This document shows, one piece after another, positions 51,415 through 62,166 of a stretch of 64,000 bases of DNA; positions within the stretch are counted from its first letter, which is position 1; each line of letters starts with the position of its first letter. This DNA comes from Comamonadaceae bacterium. Its GTDB lineage: Bacteria > Pseudomonadota > Gammaproteobacteria > Burkholderiales > Burkholderiaceae_C. Position numbers and translations under genes: made by a program. The notes beneath the pieces were generated by a model that did not search any database, had not been told where the DNA came from, and was given only the letters and a program-made list of their open reading frames with translations. The stretch lies in the NCBI GenBank assembly GCA_027488115.1, contig JAIYCG010000001.1:248001-312000 (forward strand), read 5' to 3'.

Positions 51415-54111
51415 TCAAGCGTACAAAGGATTGACCTTGTCGGTCTTGATGCCGTATTGCTTCAAAGCTTCTGCAACTTTGGCAACGGGCACAGCGCCTT
51501 CTTCGCTCAAGGCTTTGAGAGCAGCCACAACGATGTAGTGGCGGTTGATTTCAAAGTGCTCACGCAATTTGCTTCGGAAATCACTGCGCCCAAAACCATC
51601 GGTTCCCAACACTTTGTAAGTGCGTCCCTTGGGTATGAACGGTCGAATTTGTTCCGCGTAGTTTTTCATGTAGTCGGTGGAAGCGATCACGGGACCCGCA
51701 AACTTGGCCAACTGCTGCTCTACAAATGACACGCGCGGTGTCTCCAAGGGGTGCAACATGTTGAATCGCTCAGCGTCTTGGCCATCGCGTGTCAACTCGT
51801 TGAAGCTTGGGCAACTCCAAACATCTGCCGCAACGCCCCAATCTTTAGACAGCAATTCTTGCGCAGCCAAGGACTCACGGAGAATGGTGCCCGAGCCCAT
51901 CAATTGAACTCTGGTCTTGTTTTTGCCACCCGCTTTGCACAAGTACATGCCTTTGATGATTTGCTCTTCCGTGCCAGGCGTGAGGCCGGGCATGGCGTAG
52001 TTTTCATTCAACAAAGTGAGGTAGTAGTAAACGTTGTCTTGTTTTTCGACCATGCGTTTCAAACCATGGTGCAAGATCACGCCCACTTCGTGTGCAAAGG
52101 TGGGGTCGTAACTGATGCAATTTGGAATGGTGCCAGCCAATATGTGGCTATGGCCATCTTCGTGCTGCAAGCCTTCGCCATTCAAAGTGGTGCGGCCTGA
52201 TGTACCGCCCAACAAGAAACCACGTGCTTGCATGTCGCCAGCGGCCCATGCTAAATCGCCAATGCGCTGGAAACCAAACATCGAGTAGTACACATAAAAA
52301 GGCACCATGATGCGGTTGCTGGTGGAATAGCTGGTGGCGGCTGCAATCCAGCTCGACATCCCCCCCGCTTCGTTGATGCCCTCTTGCAAAATTTGACCGG
52401 CTTTGTCTTCTTTGTAGTACATCACTTGGTCTTTGTCGACAGGTGTGTACTGCTGGCCTGCAGGGTTGTAGATGCCGACTTGGCGGAACAAACCCTCCAT
52501 ACCAAAGGTGCGGGCTTCGTCAACCAAGATAGGAACAACGCGGGGTCCTAGTGCTTGATCGCGTAGCAATTGGGTAAGAAAGCGAACATAAGCTTGGGTG
52601 GTCGAAATTTCACGGCCCTCTGGCGTAGGCTCCATGACCGATTTGAAAACATCCAGCGACGGCACAGTAAAGCTTTCATCGGCTTTCGTGCGGCGGTGCG
52701 GCAAGTAGCCACCCAAGGCCTTGCGCCGCTCGTGCAAATAACGCATCTCGGGCGTGTCATCGGCAGGTTTGTAGAAGGGAACCTTAGACAACTCGCTGTC
52801 TGGCACAGGAATATTGAAGCGGTCGCGCATGTAACGAACATCTTCATCTGAAAGTTTTTTGGTTTGGTGAACGTTGTTCTTGCCCTCGCCCACTTTGCCC
52901 ATGCCAAAACCTTTAACCGTTTTGATCAACAAAACAGTAGGTTGGCCCTTGGTGTTCACCGCTTGATGGTATGCGGCATAAACTTTTTGGGGGTCATGAC
53001 CGCCGCGCTTCAATGACCAAATTTCTTCATCGCTCATGTGCGACACCATCTCTAGTGTGCGAGGGTCACGACCGAAGAAATGCTTGCGAACGTAAGCACC
53101 ATCATTGGCTTTGAAAGCTTGGAAGTCGCCATCCAAAGTCTCCATCATGATTTTGCGAAGGGCCCCATCTTTGTCACGGGCCAAAAGTTTGTCCCACTCG
53201 CTGCCCCACAACAGCTTGATCACGTTCCAGCCAGAACCTCTGAATTCGCTTTCAAGTTCTTGAACAATTTTGCCGTTGCCACGAACAGGACCGTCCAAAC
53301 GTTGCAAGTTGCAATTGACCACAAAAATAAGGTTGTCGAGATTTTCGCGAGCCGCTAAACCAATCGCGCCCAAAGACTCCACTTCGTCCATTTCGCCATC
53401 ACCACAAAACACCCACACTTTTCGGTTTTCAGTGTTGGCAATGCCGCGAGCGTGTAGGTATTTTAAAAATCGCGCTTGGTAAATGGCCATCAAGGGACCA
53501 AGGCCCATGGAAACCGTAGGAAACTGCCAAAACTCAGGCATTAATTTGGGGTGCGGATAACTGGACAAACCTTTGCCATCAACTTCTTGGCGGAAGTTCA
53601 GCAATTGCTCTTCCGTCAAGCGGCCTTCAAGGTAAGCCCTGGCGTAAACACCGGGAGAGACGTGGCCTTGGATGTACAAGCAATCACCGCCATGGTTTTC
53701 ACTTTCGGCATGCCAAAAATGGTTGAAGCCGGCACCAAACATGTGTGCCAATGAGGCAAAGGAGCCAATGTGACCACCCAAATCGCCCCCATCTTCTGGG
53801 TTGTGTCGATTGGCTTTCACCACCATGGCCATGGCGTTCCAGCGCATGTAGGCGCGAAGACGCTCTTCAATTTCAATGTTGCCAGGGCAATGGGCTTCTT
53901 GGTCAGGCTCGATGGTATTGACGTAGCCCGTGTTGGCCGAAAAAGGCATGTCGATGCTTTGCTCTCGGGCATGTTCCAACAACTGCTCCAGCAGGAAGTG
54001 GGCTCGTTCGCCCCCCTCCTTTTCGATGACGGCCGAGAGTGCGTCCATCCATTCGCGCGTTTCGGTTGAATCTAAGTCAAGTTGGACGTTATTTGGCTGA
54101 ACGGCTGACAT
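51415..54111 (-). CDS. aceE: Pyruvate dehydrogenase E1 component
   Basis: Homodimeric thiamine-diphosphate E1, 898 residues, oxidatively decarboxylating pyruvate at the entry to the TCA cycle. Typical blocks are NTIEPDQEAHCPGNIEIEE near 66-84 with the adjacent RWNAMAMV, GDGEMDEVESLGAIGLAAREN (ThDP site, near 233-253) and GHSHILAGTIP near 640. First gene of aceE-aceF-lpdA; AAGGAG precedes the ATG. It is divergent from the PAS sensor kinase with 92 bases between starts. Confidence 0.97.
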   Translation of the reverse strand: MSAVQPNNVQLDLDSTETREWMDALSAVIEKEGGERAHFLLEQLLEHAREQSIDMPFSANTGYVNTIEPDQEAHCPGNIEIEERLRAYMRWNAMAMVVKANRHNPEDGGDLGGHIGSFASLAHMFGAGFNHFWHAESENHGGDCLYIQGHVSPGVYARAYLEGRLTEEQLLNFRQEVDGKGLSSYPHPKLMPEFWQFPTVSMGLGPLMAIYQARFLKYLHARGIANTENRKVWVFCGDGEMDEVESLGAIGLAARENLDNLIFVVNCNLQRLDGPVRGNGKIVQELESEFRGSGWNVIKLLWGSEWDKLLARDKDGALRKIMMETLDGDFQAFKANDGAYVRKHFFGRDPRTLEMVSHMSDEEIWSLKRGGHDPQKVYAAYHQAVNTKGQPTVLLIKTVKGFGMGKVGEGKNNVHQTKKLSDEDVRYMRDRFNIPVPDSELSKVPFYKPADDTPEMRYLHERRKALGGYLPHRRTKADESFTVPSLDVFKSVMEPTPEGREISTTQAYVRFLTQLLRDQALGPRVVPILVDEARTFGMEGLFRQVGIYNPAGQQYTPVDKDQVMYYKEDKAGQILQEGINEAGGMSSWIAAATSYSTSNRIMVPFYVYYSMFGFQRIGDLAWAAGDMQARGFLLGGTSGRTTLNGEGLQHEDGHSHILAGTIPNCISYDPTFAHEVGVILHHGLKRMVEKQDNVYYYLTLLNENYAMPGLTPGTEEQIIKGMYLCKAGGKNKTRVQLMGSGTILRESLAAQELLSKDWGVAADVWSCPSFNELTRDGQDAERFNMLHPLETPRVSFVEQQLAKFAGPVIASTDYMKNYAEQIRPFIPKGRTYKVLGTDGFGRSDFRSKLREHFEINRHYIVVAALKALSEEGAVPVAKVAEALKQYGIKTDKVNPLYA

Positions 54112-54146
54112 GTTTGTCTCCTTTGTAGGCCGTGGTTGAACTATTT

Positions 54147-54175
54147 TTGACGAATTTTCTCACAAAGTTTAAATT
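54147..54175 (+). promoter_or_regulatory. Sigma-70 promoter of the sensor kinase operon
   Basis: TTGACG (54147-54152) and TAAATT (54170-54175) with an ideal 17-base spacer. Transcription would begin near 54182, which rules out the upstream GTG at 54132 as start of the kinase gene. The same 92-base gap must hold the aceE promoter, which I could not locate. Confidence 0.6.
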
Positions 54176-54203
54176 ATTTCAAATTGTGCTTCATGATTTC
54201 ACT

Positions 54204-56792
54204 ATGCAAAATATGAAGGAAGAGGCTTACCCTAAACTTAGGGACATGAAGTCCCCCACAGTATCAAAAGCCATCATGGCGATCAAACCTGTATCTTGGT
54301 GGCGTCGTTGGTGGAAACGTCAAAATCCTCTCAAACAAGACAGGTTTGCAACCCTTGCGCCTGTCGCATCGGTGTTGCTGTTTTTCAGCGCCATTGCATT
54401 TTCATTCTGGTATCTCAAAATCGAAGAAGTTGATCGGGAACAAGAGGCTGTCAAACGAGATGTTGAGTACAGCCAGCAAAGACTGAGACTCAGACTTTTA
54501 GAACGGCAAGAACAAATCATGCGTTTGGCGCGCGATGTCTCCAACAAGGACATTGATCTCAAAGAATTTTCAAGGCGTACTGAAAACCTTGTTTTAAAAA
54601 ATCCAGAACTAAAGACGGTGGCATGGATCGATGACCGCAGAAAAGTTTTGGCAAGTGCAACTGCTCCAAGCGTCTTGATCAGCCAAAAATGGCGAGTTGG
54701 TGAAGTGATCAAGTGGGGCGAATCAGAAAATAGCTACACGTTGGCGCGCGATCTCATGCAACCCATTTATTCGCAGGAAGACGACGGCAGCCTGTCTATG
54801 GCGAACAACGCAACGGGTCAAGAGACCTTCGCCAAAAACGTGGTCCTTCAATTGCACATTCCTCTGACCAACTCTCAGGGCAGATTCAATGGCGTGATCA
54901 TGGCTGAGTATGCTGTTGAAAGTTTATTGCGCTATGGCGTTCCCAGTGAAATCGCCGCAAAGTATGCTGTTTCACTGTTGGATGCAGATGGCAATCTAAT
55001 TGCAGGCCAGTCCATCGCCAAGCGACCTAGCATTTGGAATTTCATGCCCGGCATTGCTTTTCAAAACAATGAATACGAAGTTCCCGTATCGCCCGTTGGC
55101 AACGGACTCATTCTCAGAGCGCAGGCATGGCGCACTTCACAAGACCTTGTTGGAAATGGCATGTTTTGGGTCATTGGGGCACTCAGTATGCTGACCGCAT
55201 GGATGCTGATTGCCAATTGGCGACATACCCGCAAGCGACAACAAACACAAAAAGAACTGATTGCCGAAACAAACTTCAGAAGGGCCATGGAAAACTCCAT
55301 GCTCACGGGTATGCGCGCTTTGGACATGGAGGGACGAATCAGCTACGTCAACTTGGCTTTCTGTCAAATGACAGGTTGGCAAGAGCACGAATTAATTGGT
55401 GCCGTAGCGCCCTACCCTTACTGGCCAAACGAGGACAGAGAAAGTTTAATGGCACGATTGGATGAAGAACTCAGTGGCGAACAAACGCCCGGTGGCTTCC
55501 AGGTTCGGGTCAAACGAAAAAATGGCAGCGTCTTTGATGCACGCCTTTACGTCTCTCCTCTCATTGACGCCAACGGTCAACAAACCGGATGGATGACATC
55601 GATGACGGACATTACAGAGCCAAATCGTGTGAGAGAACAATTGGCTGCCTCCTATGAGCGCTTCACCATCGTACTCGAAGCCTTAGACGCATCCGTGTCT
55701 GTTGCACCTCTTGGCAGTGCCGAATTGTTATTTGCGAACAAACTCTACCGTCAGTGGTTTGGGATTGACACACTCGGGCATTTGAATTTGGTTGAACAAG
55801 CGGGCATGCTTGATATCAGAAACTCAGAAACCGAAATGGACGATGTGGATGCTTTGGCAGGTTTACCCACAGAAAGTCTCACTGTGGCTCCAGCTGAAAG
55901 GGCTGAAATCTATTTGGAACATTTGGCCAAATGGCTCGAGATTCGCACTCGCTATATCCATTGGGCCGACGGCAGGCTGGCCCAACTGGTGATTGCCACT
56001 GACATTACCGCACGCCGAAAAGCAGAAGAGATGGCTTTTCAACAAGCTGAACGCGCGCAAAATGCGAGTCGCCTGATTACGATGGGGGAAATGGCCTCTA
56101 GCGTTGCTCATGAGTTGAATCAACCCTTGACGGCTATCAGCAATTACTGCAACGGCATGCTTTCGCGAATCAAAGGTCAACAAATTGAAGAAGTAGACTT
56201 GATTTGGGCACTGGAAAAAACCGCTCATCAGGCCCAGCGCGCAGGTCAAATCATTCACCGAATTAGATCTTTTGTGAAGCGAAGCGAGCCCAATCGATCG
56301 CCATCGTCGGTTTTGAGCATGGTCAATGAGGCCGTTGAATTGGCCGAAATTGAGCTTCGACGTCGCAATGTTCGACTGTCGCATTATGTCGCTGCGAGAT
56401 TGCCACTACTCAGTGTGGACCCCATCTTGATTGAGCAAGTTTTAATCAATTTGATGAAAAATGCCGCAGAGTCCATTGACAATGCAGAACGCCCGGTTGG
56501 AAAAAGGCATGTGGAGTTAAGGGTGGTTCCCAAGACGGTGAATGCCCAAAACACAGTCCACTTTTCAGTCAGTGACACAGGAAAAGGCTTGCCGCCTCAG
56601 GTGATGGAACGTCTTTACGAGGCCTTCTTTTCAACCAAAGTGGAGGGCATGGGCATTGGCCTCAACCTCTGCCGAACCATTGTTGAATCACATCAAGGCA
56701 GAATCAAGGCTGAGAACCTCTACAATGCCGACGAAGTTGTTGGATGTTGTTTTTCTTTTTGGCTACCCGTCACGGTGAACCAGAACAATTAA
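54204..56792 (+). CDS. PAS-domain sensor histidine kinase
   Basis: Membrane histidine kinase of about 862 residues. Transmembrane segments near 49-71 and 318-337 enclose a periplasmic sensor region of about 245 residues that I cannot name. Two PAS-like domains follow (about 355-475, with a PAC end, and 480-600), then the HisKA domain with the phospho-acceptor His near 636 (VAHELNQPLTA), and the HATPase domain with N-box (NLMKNAAES), DTGKGLP and GIGLNLC. It resembles DctB/FixL-type kinases. Start is uncertain: ATG at 54204, 54213 or 54246; none has a strong Shine-Dalgarno sequence. Partner regulator follows by 25 bases. Confidence 0.9.
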   Translation: MQNMKEEAYPKLRDMKSPTVSKAIMAIKPVSWWRRWWKRQNPLKQDRFATLAPVASVLLFFSAIAFSFWYLKIEEVDREQEAVKRDVEYSQQRLRLRLLERQEQIMRLARDVSNKDIDLKEFSRRTENLVLKNPELKTVAWIDDRRKVLASATAPSVLISQKWRVGEVIKWGESENSYTLARDLMQPIYSQEDDGSLSMANNATGQETFAKNVVLQLHIPLTNSQGRFNGVIMAEYAVESLLRYGVPSEIAAKYAVSLLDADGNLIAGQSIAKRPSIWNFMPGIAFQNNEYEVPVSPVGNGLILRAQAWRTSQDLVGNGMFWVIGALSMLTAWMLIANWRHTRKRQQTQKELIAETNFRRAMENSMLTGMRALDMEGRISYVNLAFCQMTGWQEHELIGAVAPYPYWPNEDRESLMARLDEELSGEQTPGGFQVRVKRKNGSVFDARLYVSPLIDANGQQTGWMTSMTDITEPNRVREQLAASYERFTIVLEALDASVSVAPLGSAELLFANKLYRQWFGIDTLGHLNLVEQAGMLDIRNSETEMDDVDALAGLPTESLTVAPAERAEIYLEHLAKWLEIRTRYIHWADGRLAQLVIATDITARRKAEEMAFQQAERAQNASRLITMGEMASSVAHELNQPLTAISNYCNGMLSRIKGQQIEEVDLIWALEKTAHQAQRAGQIIHRIRSFVKRSEPNRSPSSVLSMVNEAVELAEIELRRRNVRLSHYVAARLPLLSVDPILIEQVLINLMKNAAESIDNAERPVGKRHVELRVVPKTVNAQNTVHFSVSDTGKGLPPQVMERLYEAFFSTKVEGMGIGLNLCRTIVESHQGRIKAENLYNADEVVGCCFSFWLPVTVNQNN

Positions 56793-56817
56793 TTAGCAAG
56801 TAAACCTGGAAAAACCA

Positions 56818-57444
56818 ATGAGTTTGATACCTAAAAAAGGAACTGTTTACGTTGTCGATGATGACGAAGCCGTTCGTGATTCCCTCCAGTGGTTACTAGA
56901 GGGCAAAGATTACCGTGTCAGATGTTTTGATTCAGCAGAATCCTTCCTAAGCCGCTACGATCCTCGCGAGGTGGCTTGCCTCATCGTCGACATTCGCATG
57001 GGCGGCATGACCGGACTCGAGCTTCAGGATAAATTGATGGAGAGAAAATCACCATTGCCTATTGTCTTTATCACTGGACATGGCGATGTGCCAATGGCGG
57101 TTGACACCATGAAAAAAGGGGCCATGGACTTCATTCAGAAGCCCTTCAAGGAAGATGACTTGGTCAGTTTGGTCGAGCGCATGCTAGAAAGTGCTCGGGA
57201 GTCATTTTCAGACCACCAAAATGCCGCTAACCGCGATGCCTTGCTTGCGAAACTCACGGGACGTGAAGCACAAGTGCTTGAACGCATCGTGGCGGGCCGT
57301 TTGAACAAGCAGATTGCCGATGATCTGGGCATCAGCATCAAAACCGTTGAAGCCCACCGTGCCAACATCATGGAAAAACTCAACGCCAATACCGTCGCAG
57401 ATTTGCTCAAAATCGCCCTCGGACAAAACGCCCCTAAGGGCTGA
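56818..57444 (+). CDS. FixJ-family response regulator
   Basis: A 208-residue response regulator: receiver domain (about 8-125) with the acidic pocket in VVDDDE, phospho-acceptor Asp58 (LIVDIRMGG) and Lys near 108 (IQKPFK), then a LuxR/FixJ HTH domain (about 140-205; [15 protein letters not shown] and [18 protein letters not shown]). It is the cognate partner of the upstream kinase. Targets are unknown; the divergent pyruvate dehydrogenase operon is a natural candidate by position only. folD follows by 10 bases. Confidence 0.93.
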   Translation: MSLIPKKGTVYVVDDDEAVRDSLQWLLEGKDYRVRCFDSAESFLSRYDPREVACLIVDIRMGGMTGLELQDKLMERKSPLPIVFITGHGDVPMAVDTMKKGAMDFIQKPFKEDDLVSLVERMLESARESFSDHQNAANRDALLAKLTGREAQVLERIVAGRLNKQIADDLGISIKTVEAHRANIMEKLNANTVADLLKIALGQNAPKG

Positions 57445-57454
57445 AATTAAGGAC

Positions 57455-58300
57455 ATGACAGCCCACATCATCGACGGCAATGCCCTCTCGCAAAAGTTAC
57501 GCGCAGATGTCACTGGTCGCGCCACTGCACTGAAAGCTAAAGGCATCACACCAGGATTAGCCGTTTTATTGGTCGGAGACAATCCAGCCAGCCAAGTTTA
57601 CGTGCGAAACAAAGTCAAAGCTTGCCATGACTGCGGCCTGCACTCTGTCTTAGAAAAGCATCCGGAATCCCTTTCAGAAGCGGCTTTGCTGGAACGCATT
57701 GCCGCACTCAATCTCGACCCAAGCATTCATGGCATCTTGGTTCAATTGCCCTTGCCTCAGCACATTGATGCACAAAAAGTCATTGAAGCCATAGCGCCTG
57801 CGAAAGATGTCGATGGATTTCACATCGCAAGTGCAGGCGCACTGATGACGGGCATGCCTGGGTTTTGGCCCTGCACGCCTTATGGCTGCATGAAAATGTT
57901 GGAAAGCATTGGCTATGATCTCAAAGGAAAACATGCTGTGGTCCTAGGTCGTAGCAACATCGTTGGCAAGCCAATGGCCTTGATGCTGTTACAAAAAAAT
58001 GCCACCGTCACAATTTGCCACAGCGCCACCCCAGACTTGAAAGCCATGACGCTTCAAGCCGATGTCATCGTGGCGGCAGTAGGCAAGCGCAATCTCTTGA
58101 CAGCCGACATGGTGAAACCTGGTGCTGTGGTGTTGGACGTTGGCATGAATCGAAATGAGGAAGGCAAACTCTGTGGTGATGTCGACTATGCGGATGTTGC
58201 GCAGATTGCAGGCTACATCACGCCTGTACCCGGCGGCGTAGGACCCATGACCATCACCATGTTGCTGGTCAATACGCTTGAGGCTGCAGAACGTCTTTAA
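57455..58300 (+). CDS. folD: Methylenetetrahydrofolate dehydrogenase/cyclohydrolase
   Basis: Bifunctional enzyme, 281 residues, interconverting 5,10-methylene- and 10-formyl-tetrahydrofolate with NADP. Tyr49 and the lysine in the YVRNKVKAC motif form the active site; the cofactor loop is [11 protein letters not shown] near 165, and the C-terminal [10 protein letters not shown] block is intact. The ATG at 57455 lies 10 bases past the regulator gene and has AAGGA in front; a longer frame to 57314 overlaps that gene and is rejected. Confidence 0.97.
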   Translation: MTAHIIDGNALSQKLRADVTGRATALKAKGITPGLAVLLVGDNPASQVYVRNKVKACHDCGLHSVLEKHPESLSEAALLERIAALNLDPSIHGILVQLPLPQHIDAQKVIEAIAPAKDVDGFHIASAGALMTGMPGFWPCTPYGCMKMLESIGYDLKGKHAVVLGRSNIVGKPMALMLLQKNATVTICHSATPDLKAMTLQADVIVAAVGKRNLLTADMVKPGAVVLDVGMNRNEEGKLCGDVDYADVAQIAGYITPVPGGVGPMTITMLLVNTLEAAERL

Positions 58301-58343
58301 TTGATCGGCCTGTTCTTTTTAGAATCCTTTACTCTTTTCATTG

Positions 58344-60392
58344 ATGTCCTCCACCAGCTTTAACCCCTTGCGCCAAACTGGCGGTTTGCCCTTGTTCGAC
58401 GAGATCAAACCTGATCATGTCAACCAAGCCATTGATGAGCTTTTGAAGTCAGCTTCGAACGCTCTAGAGAGAGTCACAAAATCAGACTTCCCATCGACCT
58501 GGCACGAAATTGCCAAGGTCCTCGATGTGTGCACTGAACAACTCAGCAGGGCATGGGGCGCTGTCAGCCATTTGAACAGCGTGGCAGATACGCCCGAGCT
58601 GCGAGCAGCTTACAACGATGCCCTACCGAAGGTTACAGAATTCTGGACTAAGCTTGGATCCGACGAAAAGCTCTATGCCAAATACAAAGCTGTCGATCCT
58701 GCGCAACTTGATGCAGCACAAAAGCAAGCTTTGAAGAATGCCCTTCGCAACTTTGTTCTTGGCGGCGCTGAACTGCAAGGTGAAGTCAAGTTAAGGTATG
58801 CCGCTGTTCAAGAGCGAATGGCTGAACTGACCCAGAAATTCAGTGAAAACGCTTTAGATGCCACCGATCGATTTTCCCTGTTCGTTTCAAGGGATGAATT
58901 GACGGGTGCGCCAGATGATGTCATCCAAACAGCGCGTGCTGCTGCCGAAAAAGACGGCAAAGAGGGTTACAAACTGACTTTGAAAATGCCTTGCTACTTG
59001 CCTGTGATGCAGTTTGCAAACAGCAGTGATTTAAGAAAAAAACTTTACCGAGCCTATGTGACTCGCGCCTCTGATCAAGCTGATGCAGAATTTGCAAGCT
59101 TAGACAACAGCGCCCTGATTCAAGAAATTTTGCAACTTCGCCAAGAAGAAGCTCACCTTTTGGGTTTCAATAATTTTGCTGAAGTTTCTGTGGCAACCAA
59201 AATGGCTGACTCTCCTGAAAAGGTCATTGCTTTCCTTCGCGATTTGTCCAAGCGGGCCCGCCCCTTTGCAGAAAAAGATTTACATGACTTGCGAAAGTTT
59301 GCAGCCGAACATTTGAACTTACAAGACCCACAAGCTTGGGATTGGCCTTACATTGGCGAAAAATTGAAGGAAGCCCAATACAGCTTCAGTGAACAAGAAG
59401 TGAAACAATATTTCACAGCGCCCAAAGTGCTTCAAGGCTTGTTCAAAATCATTGAAACTTTGTTCGAAGTCAGTATTCAAGCAGACACTGCGCCAGTGTG
59501 GCATCCATCTGTTAGTTTCTATCGGATCGAAAGAAATGGCAACTTGCTCGGCCAGTTCTATCTTGACCCACCAGCCCGAGCAGGCAAACGCGGCGGCGCT
59601 TGGATGGACGATGTTCGTGCCCGTTGGTTAAGACCGGACAATGGTCAATTACAAACCCCAGTGGCTCATTTGGTCTGCAATTTTGCGGAGGGTGTCGACG
59701 GTAACCCTCCCTTGCTAACCCATGACGACGTCATCACGCTGTTTCACGAATTTGGACATGGTTTGCACCACATGCTCACCCAGGTCAATGAGCGAGATGT
59801 CTCTGGCATCAGTGGAGTTGAGTGGGATGCTGTTGAATTGCCAAGTCAATTCATGGAAAACTTTTGTTGGGAATGGTCTGTGTTGAAGCACATGACTTCC
59901 CACGTCAAAACTGGTGCTCCGTTGCCACGCGAATTATTTGACAAAATGCTGGCTGCGAAGAACTTTCAAAGTGGCTTGCAAACACTTCGCCAAATTGAGT
60001 TTGCATTGCTAGACATATTGCTACACAGCGAGCACAACCCGACCGAAAACTTCATGCCGGTTTTGGACCAAGTTCGGGCTGAGGTTGCCGTCATTCAACC
60101 GCCTGCCTTCAACCGCATGGCGCACACTTTCAGCCACATTTTTGCGGGTGGTTATGCGGCGGGTTATTACAGCTACAAATGGGCTGAAGTTTTATCTGCT
60201 GATGTTTATGCTGCGTTTGAAGAAACTGTACAGCCCGACGGTTCACCCAGCTTAGAAACAGGTAGACGTTACCGAAAGGCCATTTTGGAGGCTGGTGGAA
60301 GCCGTCCTGCCCTGGAATCATTCATCGCTTTCAGAGGCCGCGAACCTTCTATCAATGCACTGCTCAGACATCAAGGCATGTCGGCCGATTAA
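58344..60392 (+). CDS. prlC: Oligopeptidase A (M3 metallopeptidase)
   Basis: Zinc peptidase of the M3 family, 682 residues, degrading short peptides such as cleaved signal peptides in the cytosol. The zinc site is HEFGH at 468-472 with the downstream glutamate in the family block GVEWDAVELPSQFMEN near 492-507. The ATG at 58344 is preferred over the TTG just before it. 43 bases after folD, probably the same transcript. Its stop lies 4 bases from the convergent rpiA stop. Confidence 0.95.
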   Translation: MSSTSFNPLRQTGGLPLFDEIKPDHVNQAIDELLKSASNALERVTKSDFPSTWHEIAKVLDVCTEQLSRAWGAVSHLNSVADTPELRAAYNDALPKVTEFWTKLGSDEKLYAKYKAVDPAQLDAAQKQALKNALRNFVLGGAELQGEVKLRYAAVQERMAELTQKFSENALDATDRFSLFVSRDELTGAPDDVIQTARAAAEKDGKEGYKLTLKMPCYLPVMQFANSSDLRKKLYRAYVTRASDQADAEFASLDNSALIQEILQLRQEEAHLLGFNNFAEVSVATKMADSPEKVIAFLRDLSKRARPFAEKDLHDLRKFAAEHLNLQDPQAWDWPYIGEKLKEAQYSFSEQEVKQYFTAPKVLQGLFKIIETLFEVSIQADTAPVWHPSVSFYRIERNGNLLGQFYLDPPARAGKRGGAWMDDVRARWLRPDNGQLQTPVAHLVCNFAEGVDGNPPLLTHDDVITLFHEFGHGLHHMLTQVNERDVSGISGVEWDAVELPSQFMENFCWEWSVLKHMTSHVKTGAPLPRELFDKMLAAKNFQSGLQTLRQIEFALLDILLHSEHNPTENFMPVLDQVRAEVAVIQPPAFNRMAHTFSHIFAGGYAAGYYSYKWAEVLSADVYAAFEETVQPDGSPSLETGRRYRKAILEAGGSRPALESFIAFRGREPSINALLRHQGMSAD

Positions 60393-60396
60393 GTGC

Positions 60397-61068
60397 TTAA
60401 AACTTCAGCGTCTTGACGCCCTCTGAAGTTCCCAGCAAACAAACCTGAGCCTTTTGGTAGGCAAAAACACCCACGGTGACAACCCCAGGCCATTGACTGA
60501 CTTGAGCTTCAAACGACACAGGATCAGGTATTTGCAGACCCCGCACATCAATGATGTGTTGCCCATTGTCAGTGACCAGTGCACGACCGTCTTTCATTCG
60601 CACTTGGCCATGTCCACCCATTTTTGCAAACTGCTCAATGATGCGAGCACTCGCCATGGGAATGACTTCAACGGGCAAAGGAAATGCGCCCAGCACAGCA
60701 ACCAACTTAGACTCATCGGCAATGCAAACAAACATTTTGGATTGTGCCGCCACAATCTTTTCTCGAGTGAGCGCAGCACCGCCCCCTTTCACCATGTGAC
60801 CCTGACCATTGATTTCATCTGCACCATCAATGTACACAGCCAACTCGCTCACTTCATTGCTGTCAAAAACAGGAATGCCCAAGGCTTTTAGCCGGGCTGT
60901 AGAAGCTTCAGAGCTAGAGACGGCCCCCTTAATTTGATCTTTCATGGTGGCCAAAGCTTCAATGAATTTATTCACAGTAGAGCCCGTGCCTACGCCCACA
61001 ATTTGACCAGGCACCACATATTGAAGGGCTGCCTGACCTACCAGGGCTTTGAGTTCGTCTTGATTCAT
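60397..61068 (-). CDS. rpiA: Ribose-5-phosphate isomerase A
   Basis: Interconverts ribose 5-phosphate and ribulose 5-phosphate in the pentose phosphate pathway. The 223 residues show GVGTGSTV near 25-32, the DGADEI block near 82-87 and the [11 protein letters not shown] motif near 94-104 with the catalytic Asp/Lys/Glu set. The ATG at 61068 is preferred over a TTG six codons upstream. It is divergent from pyrD across 42 bases. Confidence 0.96.
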   Translation of the reverse strand: MNQDELKALVGQAALQYVVPGQIVGVGTGSTVNKFIEALATMKDQIKGAVSSSEASTARLKALGIPVFDSNEVSELAVYIDGADEINGQGHMVKGGGAALTREKIVAAQSKMFVCIADESKLVAVLGAFPLPVEVIPMASARIIEQFAKMGGHGQVRMKDGRALVTDNGQHIIDVRGLQIPDPVSFEAQVSQWPGVVTVGVFAYQKAQVCLLGTSEGVKTLKF

Positions 61069-61110
61069 GGCGATTCTTTGAGACAATGCTGAATTGATTG
61101 AGATTATCCA

Positions 61111-62157
61111 ATGTCCCTGAACCTTTACCCCCTGGCGCGACCCTTTTTATTCAATTTAGAGCCTGAAGCAGCCCATGATCTGACTTTGAATCAGTTGGCT
61201 CAGACGCAAAATACTTGGTTTGACCGTGTCTACCGCCAGCCCTGGGTTGCCGACCCAGTTCAATTGGCTGGCCTCACATTTCCCAACCGAGTTGGCATGG
61301 CAGCAGGTCTTGATAAAAACGCCAAGTGCATCGATGGCCTAGGCGCCATGGGCTTTGGTTTTGTCGAGGTGGGTACAGTGACGCCACTGGCCCAACCTGG
61401 CAACGACAAACCCCGCATGTTCAGATTGCCCGAAGCCAAGGCCTTGATTAACCGTTTGGGTTTTAACAACCAAGGACTTGATGCGTTTGTCGCTAACGTG
61501 AAAAAATCAAGGTTCAGAAATCAAGGCAGACTGCTTGGATTGAACATTGGAAAGAATGCCATCACGCCTATAGAACGTGCTACCGACGACTACTTGATTG
61601 GTTTAAGTGGTGTCTACGAGCATGCCGACTACGTCACCGTCAACATCTCTAGCCCCAACACCAAAAATTTACGCTCCTTGCAAACCGATCAAGCACTTGA
61701 TCAACTTTTGTCAGCTCTGAACGAGCGAAAATTGGCGCTGACAGAACAGTACAAAAAACGCGTGCCCGTTTTTCTCAAGATTGCCCCTGATTTGGACGAT
61801 GCCCAAATCGTTGTCATTGCTCAAAGTTTGATCAAACATCAAATGGATGGCGTCATTGCGACCAACACCACTTTGTCAAGAGACGCCGTCAAAGGCATGC
61901 AGCATGGCGATGAAGCGGGAGGGCTCTCCGGTGCTCCGGTTTTGGCAGGAAGCAATCGCGTCATTCGTTTGTTGCGCCAACAACTTGGACCTCAGTTCCC
62001 CATCATTGGCGTGGGTGGCATCCTGAGCGGCTACGATGCTGTCAGCAAAATAGAGGCAGGTGCCGATGTGGTGCAAATCTACACGGGCCTTATTTACAAA
62101 GGGCCCGCATTGGTCCATGAAGTGGCCAAGTCCCTGAAGCAATTGTCAAACAACTAA
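61111..62157 (+). CDS. pyrD: Dihydroorotate dehydrogenase (quinone), class 2
   Basis: Membrane-associated flavoenzyme, 348 residues, oxidising dihydroorotate to orotate with a quinone in pyrimidine synthesis. The N-terminal amphipathic helices (about 5-35) bind the membrane; the FMN barrel carries GLDKNAK near 67-73, [11 protein letters not shown] with the catalytic Ser near 180, and the C-terminal VGGILSG and [10 protein letters not shown] phosphate-binding blocks. It lies 9 bases from the convergent flavoprotein gene. Confidence 0.97.
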   Translation: MSLNLYPLARPFLFNLEPEAAHDLTLNQLAQTQNTWFDRVYRQPWVADPVQLAGLTFPNRVGMAAGLDKNAKCIDGLGAMGFGFVEVGTVTPLAQPGNDKPRMFRLPEAKALINRLGFNNQGLDAFVANVKKSRFRNQGRLLGLNIGKNAITPIERATDDYLIGLSGVYEHADYVTVNISSPNTKNLRSLQTDQALDQLLSALNERKLALTEQYKKRVPVFLKIAPDLDDAQIVVIAQSLIKHQMDGVIATNTTLSRDAVKGMQHGDEAGGLSGAPVLAGSNRVIRLLRQQLGPQFPIIGVGGILSGYDAVSKIEAGADVVQIYTGLIYKGPALVHEVAKSLKQLSNN

Positions 62158-62166
62158 AGCTGCGAT

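Noticed and set aside
54132-54203. GTG start giving a longer sensor kinase
   Set aside because: It lies upstream of the TTGACG-17-TAAATT promoter, so it would not be in the transcript.
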